Below are positions 7,930-16,932 of a stretch of 64,000 nt of DNA, piece by piece. Under the pieces are notes generated by a model. It was given only the letters and a program-made list of their open reading frames with translations. It was not told the DNA's origin and made no database searches. Made by a program: the position numbers and the translations under genes. Where the stretch lies: contig JAADGL010000012.1 in the NCBI GenBank assembly GCA_013152385.1, positions 1-64,000 on the forward strand, written 5' to 3'. Source of the stretch: Acidobacteriota bacterium (GTDB lineage: Bacteria; Acidobacteriota; Holophagae; Thermotomaculales; Thermotomaculaceae). Numbering within the stretch: position 1 is the stretch's first letter; every line of letters begins with the position of its first letter.

Positions 7930-9447
7930 ATGGAATTCATGAAAGAACTTGGGTTAGAGGGCGTTCTCAGCGGCACCTATGCCGGTGAATGGATAAGCGG
8001 CGAAGGCCGTGATCAGCTTGTTTCCGTTTCCCCCGCGACAGGAGAAACCATCGGAACGATTCTTCAAACCAGTGAAGCGGATTATGAGCGTGTAATGCAG
8101 TCTTCCACCGAAGCGTGGAAAAAATGGCGGATGACTCCTGCCCCGATTCGCGGGCTGGTGATCCGGGACCTGGCGGATGAACTGAGAAAGTTCAAAGAGC
8201 CCCTTGGAAAACTCGTTTCCCTTGAAATGGGTAAAATCTATCAGGAAGGGCTGGGTGAAGTCCAGGAAATGATTGACATCTGCGATTTCGCGGTGGGCCT
8301 CTCCCGTCAGCTCTACGGTAAAACAATGCCGTCGGAACGGCCGGAACACCGGATTCAGGAACAGTGGCACCCGCTGGGGGTTATCGGCATTATTACCGCT
8401 TTTAATTTCCCGGTAGCGGTTTACGCGTGGAATGCCGCGCTGGCTGCCGTCTGCGGTGACGCGATGATCTGGAAACCTTCTTCCAAAACACCGCTTTGCG
8501 CCGTCGCGGTTCAGAATATTGTTAACCGGGTGGCAAAACGCCACGATTGCGAAGGCGTTTTTAACCTGATTATCGGAAAAGGCTCCACCGTCGGCGAACG
8601 CCTGCTTCAGGACAAACGGGTTCCCCTGGTCAGTTTCACCGGTTCCGTTCCCATGGGGCGGCACGTCAGTGAAACGGTGGGGAGACGCCTGGGCCGCACC
8701 ATCCTGGAACTGGGCGGAAACAATGCCGTGGTCGTGATGGAAGACGCGGATATTGACAACGCCGTCAACAGCGTGTTCTTCGGCGCAGTGGGCACTTCCG
8801 GCCAGCGCTGCACCTCCACCCGCCGGGTACTGGTACACAAAGATGTGAAAGGTGAATTTGTTTCCAAACTTGTGGAAAAATATCAGCACGTCCGCATCGG
8901 CGACCCCCTGGATTCCAGCACGGTAATGGGCCCCCTTGTTGACGAGCAGGCCATTGTTGCTTACGAACGGGCTATGGATGAAGTCAAAAAGGCAGGAGGG
9001 AAAATCCTCTACGCCGGCGAACGGATTGAAGGGAAAGGCTCATTTGTGAAACCCTGCATCGCCGAAGTTAAAAACGATTTCAAAATTGTTCAGGAAGAGA
9101 CCTTCGCGCCGCTTTTGTACATTATCGAAATTGACTCCATTGACGATGCTATTGAAAAGCACAATGACGTGCCGCAGGGGCTTTCTTCTTCTATTTTCAC
9201 GAGAAACTTCCACTATGCTGAAAAGTTCGTTTCCCCCGCCGGCAGTGACTGCGGTATGGCAAACATCAACCTCGGCACTTCCGGTGCTGAAATCGGCGGT
9301 GCCTTCGGCGGCGAAAAAGAAACCGGCGGCGGCCGTGAATCCGGCTCCGACGCGTGGAAACTTTATATGAGACGCCTGACTTCCGCTATTAACTACGGTT
9401 CCGAATTTGTTCTCGCCCAGGGTATCAAATTCGGAGAAGATGACTGA
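7930..9447 (+). CDS. ALDH7-family dehydrogenase, probably 2-aminoadipate 6-semialdehyde dehydrogenase
   Basis: A 505-residue NAD-dependent aldehyde dehydrogenase of full family length. The catalytic Cys is C294 in GQRCTSTRRV, the general base is E260 in LELGGNN, and the cofactor-binding TAFNFPVAVYAWN and FTGSVPMG segments are intact. The overall pattern is that of ALDH7 (antiquitin, AmaB/Pcd), whose substrate is 2-aminoadipate 6-semialdehyde from lysine. The lysine 6-transaminase that makes this semialdehyde is encoded 10 kb away at 19247, which supports the role. GAGGAGG ends 7 bases before the ATG at 7930; an in-frame TTG at 7915 sits before the ribosome site and is rejected. Single-gene unit with its own promoter and strong terminator. 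Substrate is inferred from family and context. Confidence 0.88.
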   Translation: MEFMKELGLEGVLSGTYAGEWISGEGRDQLVSVSPATGETIGTILQTSEADYERVMQSSTEAWKKWRMTPAPIRGLVIRDLADELRKFKEPLGKLVSLEMGKIYQEGLGEVQEMIDICDFAVGLSRQLYGKTMPSERPEHRIQEQWHPLGVIGIITAFNFPVAVYAWNAALAAVCGDAMIWKPSSKTPLCAVAVQNIVNRVAKRHDCEGVFNLIIGKGSTVGERLLQDKRVPLVSFTGSVPMGRHVSETVGRRLGRTILELGGNNAVVVMEDADIDNAVNSVFFGAVGTSGQRCTSTRRVLVHKDVKGEFVSKLVEKYQHVRIGDPLDSSTVMGPLVDEQAIVAYERAMDEVKKAGGKILYAGERIEGKGSFVKPCIAEVKNDFKIVQEETFAPLLYIIEIDSIDDAIEKHNDVPQGLSSSIFTRNFHYAEKFVSPAGSDCGMANINLGTSGAEIGGAFGGEKETGGGRESGSDAWKLYMRRLTSAINYGSEFVLAQGIKFGEDD

Positions 9448-9464
9448 ACCCGCACTTGACACAC

Positions 9465-9498
9465 AAAAAAAGAGGGGGCAAATGCCCCCTCTTTTTTT
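9465..9498. terminator. Strong bidirectional rho-independent terminator
   Basis: A near-perfect hairpin with arms AGAGGGGGCA and TGCCCCCTCT around AA, flanked by a run of A on the left and T on the right. It can end the ALDH gene (+) and the DUF4097-like gene (-). Confidence 0.92.
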
Positions 9499-9512
9499 AT
9501 CTTTACCCCGGC

Positions 9513-10355
9513 TCATTCACAAAGCAGGGTAATCTTTCCATTGACATTTTCCAGCGAAATCCGGGTCTTCCCCCGGTCAGAAACATGGATTCTCTTTCCC
9601 CGCATCTGTGTTGTCCAGTCTTTTGGCCCTTTTCTCTTTTTCAGCACAGCGGTTCCGGTGGCGGAACTCATCTTCAATTGCCCGATCAAGCCGCACGGAA
9701 CCCGGACAGTGATCCGCCCGTTTACAAACTCGGCTTTCACCTGTTTCAGCGCAGGAGAAGCAGAAACCAGGTTCAGGCTTCCGTTGACCGCGTCAACCGC
9801 AGCCTGTATTTTCAGGCCCCGGATTTCCATACAGCTGTTCACCGCCTCAATGGAGGCCCCGGAAACCCCTTCCATATTGATTTTTCCGTTCACCAGGTCC
9901 ACACTGCATTTTCCCATCCCTTCCATATGGATGTTTCCGTTCACAAGATTCACAGACACATCCACGGGAACCGGAATTGATATCTCGAAATCAACAGACA
10001 GGCGGATGGAATTCCCCAAACCGAAAAACGAAGAAGAACGCGGTTTGTTCACCTGAATTTTCAAAACACCCTTCACCCGGGTAACTTCAATTCTAACCTT
10101 CTGATAATAACTCTCACACGCCTCGTCGGAAGGCCCTTTCACTGTAATCGTCGCGTTTATTGTCAGGTTTTTCTGTTTCGGCGCCAGAAAAAAATGGCAG
10201 TCTCCGTTCACATTATCCAGCGTAACGGATGTGATTCCGGGAATTTCCGAAATTTCCCTGTGAAAACTGTCTGACAGAACAGCGGCCCGGGCCGGATTGA
10301 ACCCGGACAGAAAAAACAGAAAAACGAAAAAAAACAAGGCCTTTATACTCTTCAT
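9513..10355 (-). CDS. Exported DUF4097-like beta-repeat protein
   Basis: The 280-residue product starts at the ATG at 10355, which has GAGGGGG 4 bases upstream. The longer frame to 10412 lacks such a site. A signal peptide (hydrophobic F-F-F-V-F-L-F-F-L core ending A-R-A-A) is followed by regularly spaced strands built on a V-N-G-x-I/L motif: DNVNGDCHF, LVNGNIHM, LVNGKINM, AVNGSLNL, FVNGRITV and ENVNGKITL. This repeat is the hallmark of DUF4097-type beta-solenoid proteins, found in the periplasm or on the envelope and often linked to stress regulators. No enzyme residues are visible. It stands alone between two terminators. Function unknown. Confidence 0.8.
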   Translation of the reverse strand: MKSIKALFFFVFLFFLSGFNPARAAVLSDSFHREISEIPGITSVTLDNVNGDCHFFLAPKQKNLTINATITVKGPSDEACESYYQKVRIEVTRVKGVLKIQVNKPRSSSFFGLGNSIRLSVDFEISIPVPVDVSVNLVNGNIHMEGMGKCSVDLVNGKINMEGVSGASIEAVNSCMEIRGLKIQAAVDAVNGSLNLVSASPALKQVKAEFVNGRITVRVPCGLIGQLKMSSATGTAVLKKRKGPKDWTTQMRGKRIHVSDRGKTRISLENVNGKITLLCE

Positions 10356-10620
10356 ATTTCCCCCTCGGCATTTCACAGGGAGAAATACGGAAATCATTCC
10401 CGATTGTTTCATCGGACAAGAATAACAGTCCGGTTCGAACCGATCCGAAAAAAATGACTTCGTTCTGCACTCTAATTAAAAATTCATTTCAATAAATCCT
10501 GAAAAAGCGAAAGAACTCGGATAAATGGAATTGAGTTGGTTTGCCTGTCCCGGAGGGCTGAATTCAAGTGGCGGAAATTTACGGTAGCGGGGCAATGGAA
10601 AATAAGAAGCCGGAAAACAG

Positions 10621-10652
10621 CCCGCACTGCCGGTTTCAGCCGACAGCGCGGG
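10621..10652 (-). terminator. Probable terminator of the S9 peptidase gene
   Basis: Read on the minus strand, CCCGC-g-CTG-t-CGG ... CCG-g-CAG-t-GCGGG forms a long hairpin followed by CTGTTTTCC, about 30 bases after the stop codon. The two internal mismatches and short T-run lower confidence. The rest of the 10356-10682 gap shows no further feature. Confidence 0.5.
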
Positions 10653-10682
10653 TTTGCCTCTTCCAACTTACAATATAAACAA

Positions 10683-12764
10683 CTATTTCTCTGATTTCTT
10701 CTCTACAAAAGCCTGGTTTCGAATCATTTTTTCCGTACTGTACGGGGCGGGAGCGCCGCCCAGGTATTTGTGAAACCATTCCAGATGCGCGTTGTAATAT
10801 ACCGGCATTGATTTTACGTAATCCGGCCAGTGGCCGTCGTTTTTGAAAATAATCAGCCGGGAGGGGACGTTCATTTTCTGTAAGGCGGTAAAAAACTGCA
10901 TGCTCTGGGTGTAGGGAACCCGGTAATCCCGTTCTCCGGTGATGACCAGGCAGGGGGTTTTGAATTGTGTTACGTAGCTGGACGGGGATGCCCGATGGTA
11001 GTAGGCAGGGTTTTCCCACGGTGTGCCGCCGTTGTCCCATTCCGGAAACCAGAGTTCTTCGGTGGCGTAGTACATGGATTGAAGGTCAAAGATTCCCATC
11101 ATGGATACGATGGCTTTGAAGTGTTTGTTGTGCCCTTCCAGCCACATCATGCAGTATCCGCCCCATGACCAGCCCATGGCGCCCATACGATTGGCATCCA
11201 CGTAGGGCAGTTTTTCAAGGTATTGGGTCGCGTTTTCAATGTCAGTCATGACTTTTCCGTCGTAGTCACCGGAGATGGCGGCGGTAAAGTCCTGGCCGTA
11301 ACCGGTGGAACCGTGGGGATTGGGAAATGCCACCACGTACCCGGCACCGGGATATACCTGCCAGTCACCCCGGAAGGAATCGGACCACATGTATTGAGGC
11401 CCGCCGTGCACATTCAGTATCAGCGGGTATTTTTTTGCCGGATCAAAGTTATGGGGTTTTACGATGAACATTTGAATTTTGCTGCCGGCGGCACCGTCCA
11501 CCCATACGCTTTCCGCCGGGCGGATGTCCACTTCCTCCGCTATTTTCTGATTAAAATCGCTTAAACGGATGGGCATTTTCATATGGCCGGGGCGGAATTT
11601 CCATATTTCATACGGGGTTCCGACAGAAGAGCTGGTATAAACAAGGGTACCGTCCGGTGTCAATCCGAATTCCCGGACAAAGGTGTGTTTCAACACTTTT
11701 TTGATTTTTCCGCTGGCAATTTCAACCCGGTACACCGGGGTATATCCCTTTTCGGGAACGGTGAAATAAATGCTCCGGGAGTCTTTTGCCCATTTGAATG
11801 CAGTCACCCAGTTATCCAGAGATTCGGTCAGGAAAACGGTCTGATGTTTTTTTGTGTCGTAAACACAGAGACGAAATCTGTCGGATTCATAACCCGGGAC
11901 TTTCTGCATCCGGTAGGCAATGTAGCGGCCGTCCGGGGAATATGCAGGGTCACCGTCATAGGCGGGATTCGCCGCGGTGAGGTTTGTCCCTTTCAGCGTT
12001 TTCAGGTCAAGCAGGTAGAGGTCGGTGTTTGTGGATGTTTCTTTGTGTTTGTCAAAGTTTACCGCGATGCAGGCGGTTTTCCCGTCCGGGGATACCACAA
12101 ATGTACCGGCATAGGTGGGGTAGTCCTGCTTCCCCTTTGTCAGTTCCACGATACTGCCGTCGGCGGTGTTCAGGCAAAACAGGTGAGTGTACTGCCAGTC
12201 CCGGTATTGGGTCCAGTGACGGTAGAGCAAGCCGGAAGCATAGTGCGCCTGCGTCGGGCCGTCCGCCAGTTCTTTGTGCAGTTTTTTGTTCTCGGCAGAG
12301 TTGGCTCCGGCTTCCGGAAAGACCCGGCTTTCAAAAATAATTCCCGAGCCGTCCGGCAGGGGGACAGGGTTGGAAACCCCGGTGGAAAAGTCCGTCAGTT
12401 TCCGGGCTTCTCCGCCGTTTACCGCCATTTCCCACAGTTGCGGGCCGTCTTTTCTTGTGGATACAAAGTAGATGGTTTTGCCGTCCGCCGACCATTTGGG
12501 CGAGAAGTCCGCGGCTTTGTTGAAAGTAAGCTGCTGTACCGCGCCGGTTTTTATGTTCATCCGCCAGATGTCACTGTTTTTTTTCGCCTTTTTCAGCTTG
12601 AAGCTGGTTACGACAAAAAGCATCTCTTTTCCGTTTGGAGATAACTGCAATGACGAGATTGATTTGAGACGATACAGGTCATCCAGGGTGAACGCGCGTT
12701 TTTCCGCTGCCGGCACATTTACCGCCATGCACAAAACAACAAGAAGAAAAATAGCTTTTTTCAT
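10683..12764 (-). CDS. S9 family prolyl-oligopeptidase-type peptidase, exported
   Basis: A 693-residue serine peptidase with a signal peptide (MKKAIFLLVVLCMAVNVPAA). The first two thirds form a WD40-like beta-propeller with repeated LSPNGKEMLFVV and W-S-A-D-G-K-type blades. The last 250 residues form the alpha/beta hydrolase with nucleophile GWSWGGY, acid GERDYRVP and base NDGHWPDY. Such enzymes (acylaminoacyl-peptidase/dipeptidyl-peptidase type) cleave short peptides, here in the periplasm. The start at 12764 has GGGAGG just ahead; the longer frame from 12788 adds residues that break the signal peptide. It follows the permease genes by 50 bases on the same strand, so it likely shares their transcript. 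This puts peptide cleavage and uptake together. Confidence 0.9.
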   Translation of the reverse strand: MKKAIFLLVVLCMAVNVPAAEKRAFTLDDLYRLKSISSLQLSPNGKEMLFVVTSFKLKKAKKNSDIWRMNIKTGAVQQLTFNKAADFSPKWSADGKTIYFVSTRKDGPQLWEMAVNGGEARKLTDFSTGVSNPVPLPDGSGIIFESRVFPEAGANSAENKKLHKELADGPTQAHYASGLLYRHWTQYRDWQYTHLFCLNTADGSIVELTKGKQDYPTYAGTFVVSPDGKTACIAVNFDKHKETSTNTDLYLLDLKTLKGTNLTAANPAYDGDPAYSPDGRYIAYRMQKVPGYESDRFRLCVYDTKKHQTVFLTESLDNWVTAFKWAKDSRSIYFTVPEKGYTPVYRVEIASGKIKKVLKHTFVREFGLTPDGTLVYTSSSVGTPYEIWKFRPGHMKMPIRLSDFNQKIAEEVDIRPAESVWVDGAAGSKIQMFIVKPHNFDPAKKYPLILNVHGGPQYMWSDSFRGDWQVYPGAGYVVAFPNPHGSTGYGQDFTAAISGDYDGKVMTDIENATQYLEKLPYVDANRMGAMGWSWGGYCMMWLEGHNKHFKAIVSMMGIFDLQSMYYATEELWFPEWDNGGTPWENPAYYHRASPSSYVTQFKTPCLVITGERDYRVPYTQSMQFFTALQKMNVPSRLIIFKNDGHWPDYVKSMPVYYNAHLEWFHKYLGGAPAPYSTEKMIRNQAFVEKKSEK

Positions 12765-12814
12765 GGAACCTCCCGAACCAGTTTTCAATTTATTCTAACA
12801 CAGGAAGAGGCGAA

Positions 12815-13690
12815 TCAGCGGGAATGAAGCCAGCGTTTCAAGTCCTGGCCGAGGATGTCATAGGAAAAGATGGATAGAAACAGCATTACCATGGGAGGGA
12901 CGTAAATCCACGGCGCCACGTTGAGAAAGCTCAGCCCTTCATATACCATCCTGCCCCAGCTGGGATACGGCGGCCGCACACCCAGCCCGAGAAAACTTAA
13001 AGTCGCTTCCACAAGAATGAGGTTGGCCATATTAAAACTTGCTGCCACCAGCACCGGGCCGATTCCGTTGGGGATGAGATGGGTCCGGATAATATGCCAT
13101 TTGGACGCGCCGGTGGCCACCGCGTAACGGACATAGTTCATCTCTTTCAGTTTCAATACCTCCCCCCGCATGTACCGGGCCGGGACAATCCAGCCGAACA
13201 CCCCGAGAAGGATGGAAAGGGAAATCATGTTCAACTCATATATCCCCGAAACAAGTATCAGAAGCAACAGCATGGGCAGGGCATAGAAAAGTTCCACAAA
13301 CCGGCTGAAAATCCGGTCTTTCCATCCTCCTGAGAATCCGGCTACGGCACCGGCGGGAATGCCGATAAAAAGCGAAATCAGTGTTGCCAGAAAACCGATA
13401 ATGAATGATACCCGGCCCCCGAGCATCAGCCTTGCCAGAATGTCCCGGCCAAGGATATCAGTACCCAGCCAGTGATGCCGGGAAGGTGGTTTCAATGAAG
13501 CTGTGCTGTCAATCCGGAAAGGGGAAATGCCGAAAAGCGGAAGCAGTGAAGTGCGGGCCGCCCCGGCGGCGGTTGCCCCGTGTGATACGGTGCCGGGAAG
13601 CGGGCTTGTCGGGATCAGAAACGGCATCAGAATGCTGATTGAAACGATAAAAATGATAAACCCCCTGGCCGTGTATCTAAGAATCCGCAT
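12815..13690 (-). CDS. Peptide ABC transporter permease, DppC/OppC type
   Basis: Inner-membrane permease of 291 residues with about six helices. It has the expected N-terminal helix, the DILGRDILARLMLGGRVS segment typical of DppC/OppC, and the cytoplasmic EAA loop that docks the ATPase (EMNYVRYAVATGASKWHIIRTH, then P-N-G). The C-terminal LSFLGLGVRPPYPSWG is another family mark. It overlaps the preceding permease by 14 bases and belongs to the operon 16735-10683. A substrate of di- or oligopeptides is inferred from family and the neighbouring peptidases. No ATPase gene (OppD/OppF) is present in the cluster, so ATP-binding subunits must come from elsewhere. Confidence 0.9.
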   Translation of the reverse strand: MRILRYTARGFIIFIVSISILMPFLIPTSPLPGTVSHGATAAGAARTSLLPLFGISPFRIDSTASLKPPSRHHWLGTDILGRDILARLMLGGRVSFIIGFLATLISLFIGIPAGAVAGFSGGWKDRIFSRFVELFYALPMLLLLILVSGIYELNMISLSILLGVFGWIVPARYMRGEVLKLKEMNYVRYAVATGASKWHIIRTHLIPNGIGPVLVAASFNMANLILVEATLSFLGLGVRPPYPSWGRMVYEGLSFLNVAPWIYVPPMVMLFLSIFSYDILGQDLKRWLHSR

Positions 13691-14636
13691 ATTTCACCCT
13701 CGGGTCAAAACAATAATAAAGGAGATTCGATATCATCAGCCCCAGAAAAACAAACAGGGTGTCAATGAAGCAGATTGCGAGAATTACCGGATAATCCCGT
13801 GCCAGCACCGCGTCAAAGAAGGTTTTTCCAATTCCGGGAAAAGAGAATAAAGATTCCACCACCACCGCTCCGCCGACAATTGCCGGGATAATAAAGCCGG
13901 CCATGGTCAGGAATGGGAAAATTCCGTTTTTCAAAACGTGGCGCAATACCCGCCGGGCCGGGATTCCCCGACTCCTCAAGGCAAAAATATAAGGAGCATC
14001 CAGAATCTCAATCAGTGAGGATTTGGTAAATCTCGTGATAAACACCAACCCGGATGCCGACAGGGTAATTCCCGGCAGAATGAGGTGGTAGAGCACGTCC
14101 AGCCAGCGCATCCAGGGGGTTGAAATACTGATATCAAAGCTGTGGAGACAGCAGGACGGAAACCAGTGCAGGGAAAACGCAAAAACAGACAAAAGCAGCA
14201 CGCCGAGAACAAAGTCGGGTACCGCATACAGAATGTACAGAAGGGATTCCAGGGGGTGGCCGGATTCAGGAGTGTGATAGGCAAGAAAAGTACCCAGCAG
14301 AATTCCTCCGAGAAAAATAAGAAACAGTGAAAACAGGTTCAGTAAAACCGAATTCCACAGTCTTGGAAAAATGAGCCCGGAAACCGGGCGGCGGCTTGAA
14401 AGGGATGTGCCGAATTGCAGCCGCAAAGCTTTTGAAAACCAGCGGAGATAGGCACCCGGCATCTCCGAAAGCGAGGGCGGCCTGGAAACCGGCAGCTTTT
14501 TGGTAATGGAAAGATTCCCGGCGGTGGGAAGGACGGTTTCCCCCCCCACCCTGAACACAAGCATAAAAACAAGAAACATGACAAGCAGAAAAGACAGGCT
14601 GTGGGACAGTAATGATTTTAAAATGAATCGAAACAT
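13677..14636 (-). CDS. Peptide ABC transporter permease, DppB/OppB type
   Basis: A 319-residue membrane protein forming the other half of the permease pair. Family signs are the long periplasmic region after helix 1 (about residues 35-90), a GTFLAYHTPES turn, the coupling loop A-L-R-S-R-G-I-P-A-R-R-V-L-R-H-V-L-K-N, and the VVVESLFSFPGIGKTFFDAV motif near the C-end. It lies 40 bases after the binding-protein gene and overlaps the DppC-type gene, so the three are made together. The N-terminal periplasmic stretch is divergent, as is usual. Confidence 0.9.
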   Translation of the reverse strand: MFRFILKSLLSHSLSFLLVMFLVFMLVFRVGGETVLPTAGNLSITKKLPVSRPPSLSEMPGAYLRWFSKALRLQFGTSLSSRRPVSGLIFPRLWNSVLLNLFSLFLIFLGGILLGTFLAYHTPESGHPLESLLYILYAVPDFVLGVLLLSVFAFSLHWFPSCCLHSFDISISTPWMRWLDVLYHLILPGITLSASGLVFITRFTKSSLIEILDAPYIFALRSRGIPARRVLRHVLKNGIFPFLTMAGFIIPAIVGGAVVVESLFSFPGIGKTFFDAVLARDYPVILAICFIDTLFVFLGLMISNLLYYCFDPRVKYADS

Positions 14637-14676
14637 TATACCTGTTCGGTATCCGCAGCTCTCGGTGCCGATCTGT

Positions 14677-16365
14677 TCATTTTCCGCTTCTGTGTTTTTG
14701 AAGCGGTTTCGGCACGTAGGTTTTCAACAGGCCGGGATAACAGCGGAACATCCCGCTGGGCGAGGTCTGGCACGCTCTGAACCGGTTGTTTATCGCGACC
14801 AGTGCGGCGGGATAGTATAAAAACAGATAAGGCTGGTCAACGTGGACGATTTCCTGAGCTTTCATGAAAAGCGCTTTTCTCTTTGCCGGGTCCAGTTCCC
14901 TTTCCGTCTCATCCAGTAATTTATCCAGTACCGGATTCGAATATCCGTTGTCATTAAAACTGTTCCGGTCTTTTCGGGTTCTGAAAATCGAAATCATGAA
15001 ATCCGGATCCGCTCCGGTTAACCAGCCGCGGAAGCAGGCATCGAATTTTCCGGCATTGGTTAATTCCTGAAATTTTCCGGCGTCCACAACCTTTATTTTC
15101 ATATCAATTCCGTTCTGAGCCAGAATGGATTGATAAAATTCTCCCCAGGAAGCGCCCCGCTTGTCATCACTGGAAACAAGGTAGGTAAAACGGAAGGGAT
15201 GTCCCGAACTGTCTTCCCGGATACCGTCACCGTTTCTATCCACAATTCCTTCTTCGTCAAGGAGCTGAACAGCCTTTTGGGGGGTGTAAGGATAGGGCCT
15301 GATATTGGGATTAAAAAACGGAGACTGGGGATGCACGGGAGAGGCTGCAATTTTGAACAGTCCGAAGAAATTTGTTTTATTGAATGATTCCCTGTCCGCA
15401 AGATAAGCCATTGCCTGACGGACTTTTCTTAATTTGAAAAAACGGTTTTTTTCATTCCAGCTCATCAGGTAAAATGCCAGCACATAGTATTTTCTCTTTT
15501 GAAAATTCCGCTTGAATTCCGGAGTCTGCGTCCGATACTGCCATTCAACGGTGGAAATGGGGGTTAAATCCAGTTCCCCCTTCAACAGCATGTCAAACGT
15601 CATGGCGTTTCTGTCTATGATTTTGAAAACAATTTTATCAAGGTAAGGCCGCCCGGCAAAATAGTCGGGATTGGCTTTCAATACGATTTCGACACCCTTT
15701 TCCCATTTTTCCAGAATATAGGGCCCGCTCCCCACCGGATGAAAATTTGCCGGGTTGTTATCAAAGGAATATTTCTTCGTATCGTATAGATGCTTCGGCA
15801 GAATAAAGAAATCCTCAAAGGAAGATAAGGGATTTGCCGCAGGCTCTTTAAATGTAACGACCAGCGTGTAGTCGTCCAGTTTCCGAATACTTTTGATATT
15901 TTGAAACATCTGACGGTAACTTCCCCATAAAATAGACGGATCCAGTGATTTTTTGTAGGTGTAGATCACATCGTCCGCTGTCAGCGGAACGCCGTCATGA
16001 AAGCGAACGCCTTTGTGGAGGTGAAAAGTCAATTTCAGATGGTCCCTGGAAATTTCCCAGCTTTTCGCCAGCCTGGGCACCACATTCAGATTATGATCGA
16101 AAGTTACCAGAGAGTCAGCGACCAGATACACAACATCCAGCTGGTCGGTGGAATAGGATTCCAGAAAGTTTAATGTGTTGACGGCACCGGTCGTTGTAAT
16201 TAACCAGTCGCCATCTACCGGCTGATAGGCATCGGAGTGTACCGGACCGGTATGAACGGCTTTTTTGGTAACGGGCCGCCTGTTTCCACCGCAACCGGCT
16301 CCCGGCAGAATCAGAAAAAGAAACAGAGCCGGGAGGGCGATAAGCAGATCACGGGGCCTCATCAT
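14677..16365 (-). CDS. Peptide-binding lipoprotein, SBP family 5 (DppA/OppA type)
   Basis: Solute-binding protein for the adjacent permeases. From the ATG at 16365 it is 562 residues, with a lipoprotein signal whose lipobox ends P-G-A-G-C. The mature N-end would therefore be lipid-anchored to a membrane. The SBP_bac_5 core is clear: RLAKSWEISRDHLKLTFHL, the HDGVPLTADDVIYT stretch, and GSGPYILEKW in the middle. AGAGGGG lies close upstream of the tandem ATG-ATG at 16365/16362; the start at 16395 lacks a site. The start overlaps the end of the small membrane-protein gene by 17 bases. The family binds di- or oligopeptides, less often nickel or sugars; peptides fit the neighbours. Confidence 0.88.
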   Translation of the reverse strand: MMRPRDLLIALPALFLFLILPGAGCGGNRRPVTKKAVHTGPVHSDAYQPVDGDWLITTTGAVNTLNFLESYSTDQLDVVYLVADSLVTFDHNLNVVPRLAKSWEISRDHLKLTFHLHKGVRFHDGVPLTADDVIYTYKKSLDPSILWGSYRQMFQNIKSIRKLDDYTLVVTFKEPAANPLSSFEDFFILPKHLYDTKKYSFDNNPANFHPVGSGPYILEKWEKGVEIVLKANPDYFAGRPYLDKIVFKIIDRNAMTFDMLLKGELDLTPISTVEWQYRTQTPEFKRNFQKRKYYVLAFYLMSWNEKNRFFKLRKVRQAMAYLADRESFNKTNFFGLFKIAASPVHPQSPFFNPNIRPYPYTPQKAVQLLDEEGIVDRNGDGIREDSSGHPFRFTYLVSSDDKRGASWGEFYQSILAQNGIDMKIKVVDAGKFQELTNAGKFDACFRGWLTGADPDFMISIFRTRKDRNSFNDNGYSNPVLDKLLDETERELDPAKRKALFMKAQEIVHVDQPYLFLYYPAALVAINNRFRACQTSPSGMFRCYPGLLKTYVPKPLQKHRSGK

Positions 16366-16735
16366 GCCCCTCTTTTCCAAAAACAAGCGTATCAAGCAAC
16401 AGATAGTATGCCACTGTAAATATCATAAAACCAATAACATACCTCATTATTCCCCCGATTAGAAAATACACCAGGCCCAAGGTCGCCGGAAGGAGATATG
16501 CGGCATAAACCACCAGACGGAACTGAATGGTACATCCGCCTTTCAGATACAGTTTCCGTGCCGCAAGGGGCGTCAGCAGAACAACGGCACTGAACAGATA
16601 GCCGACCCCATTAACATAAGATTCCGATGCAATGGGTTTGATAAAGGGGTGAATGAAATAGACCATCAACCCGTAAAGAAAGGGCAGAAAAACATCAATC
16701 ACCGCCCCGAATACCTTTGCCTGCTTTAAATCCAT
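16349..16735 (-). CDS. Small four-helix membrane protein
   Basis: A 128-residue protein with about four hydrophobic helices (approximately residues 10-28, 43-60, 72-92 and 95-117) and a short polar C-tail K-E-G-H-D-E-A-P. I do not recognise a family. GGAGGGATGA stands directly before the ATG, and a TATAAT lies further upstream in the divergent region. It is the first gene of the peptide-transport operon and overlaps the binding-protein gene, so it may help that transporter, but no function can be read from it. Confidence 0.75.
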   Translation of the reverse strand: MDLKQAKVFGAVIDVFLPFLYGLMVYFIHPFIKPIASESYVNGVGYLFSAVVLLTPLAARKLYLKGGCTIQFRLVVYAAYLLPATLGLVYFLIGGIMRYVIGFMIFTVAYYLLLDTLVFGKEGHDEAP

Positions 16736-16860
16736 TCATCCCTCCAGTTTGGTAGATTATAACAAGGATAGGGATAGGGAACAAGTCAGATTCAAAAAAA
16801 GCGAAAATCTGTGTCCTCTTTCACACTTACGGCTGTCAATTCGCCAAAAGGAACAGAATT

Positions 16861-16891
16861 TTGAAACCTGCAGCGGCTGCGGATGTATAAT
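16861..16891 (+). promoter_or_regulatory. Probable promoter of the S46 peptidase gene
   Basis: TATAAT (16886-16891) preceded by TG, with TTGAAA at 16861-16866. The spacer is 19 bases, longer than ideal. It lies 41 bases ahead of the start codon in the 197-base divergent region. Confidence 0.5.
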
Positions 16892-16932
16892 AAACCGGGT
16901 AGTTGACCTATTTCAAGAAGAGGAGATTTCGG

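Noticed and set aside
10430-10445. GGTTCGAACC, resembling a tRNA T-loop
   Set aside because: No acceptor stem, D-arm or anticodon arm can be built around it; it is a chance palindrome. The same core at about 47657 is inside the LolB-like gene.
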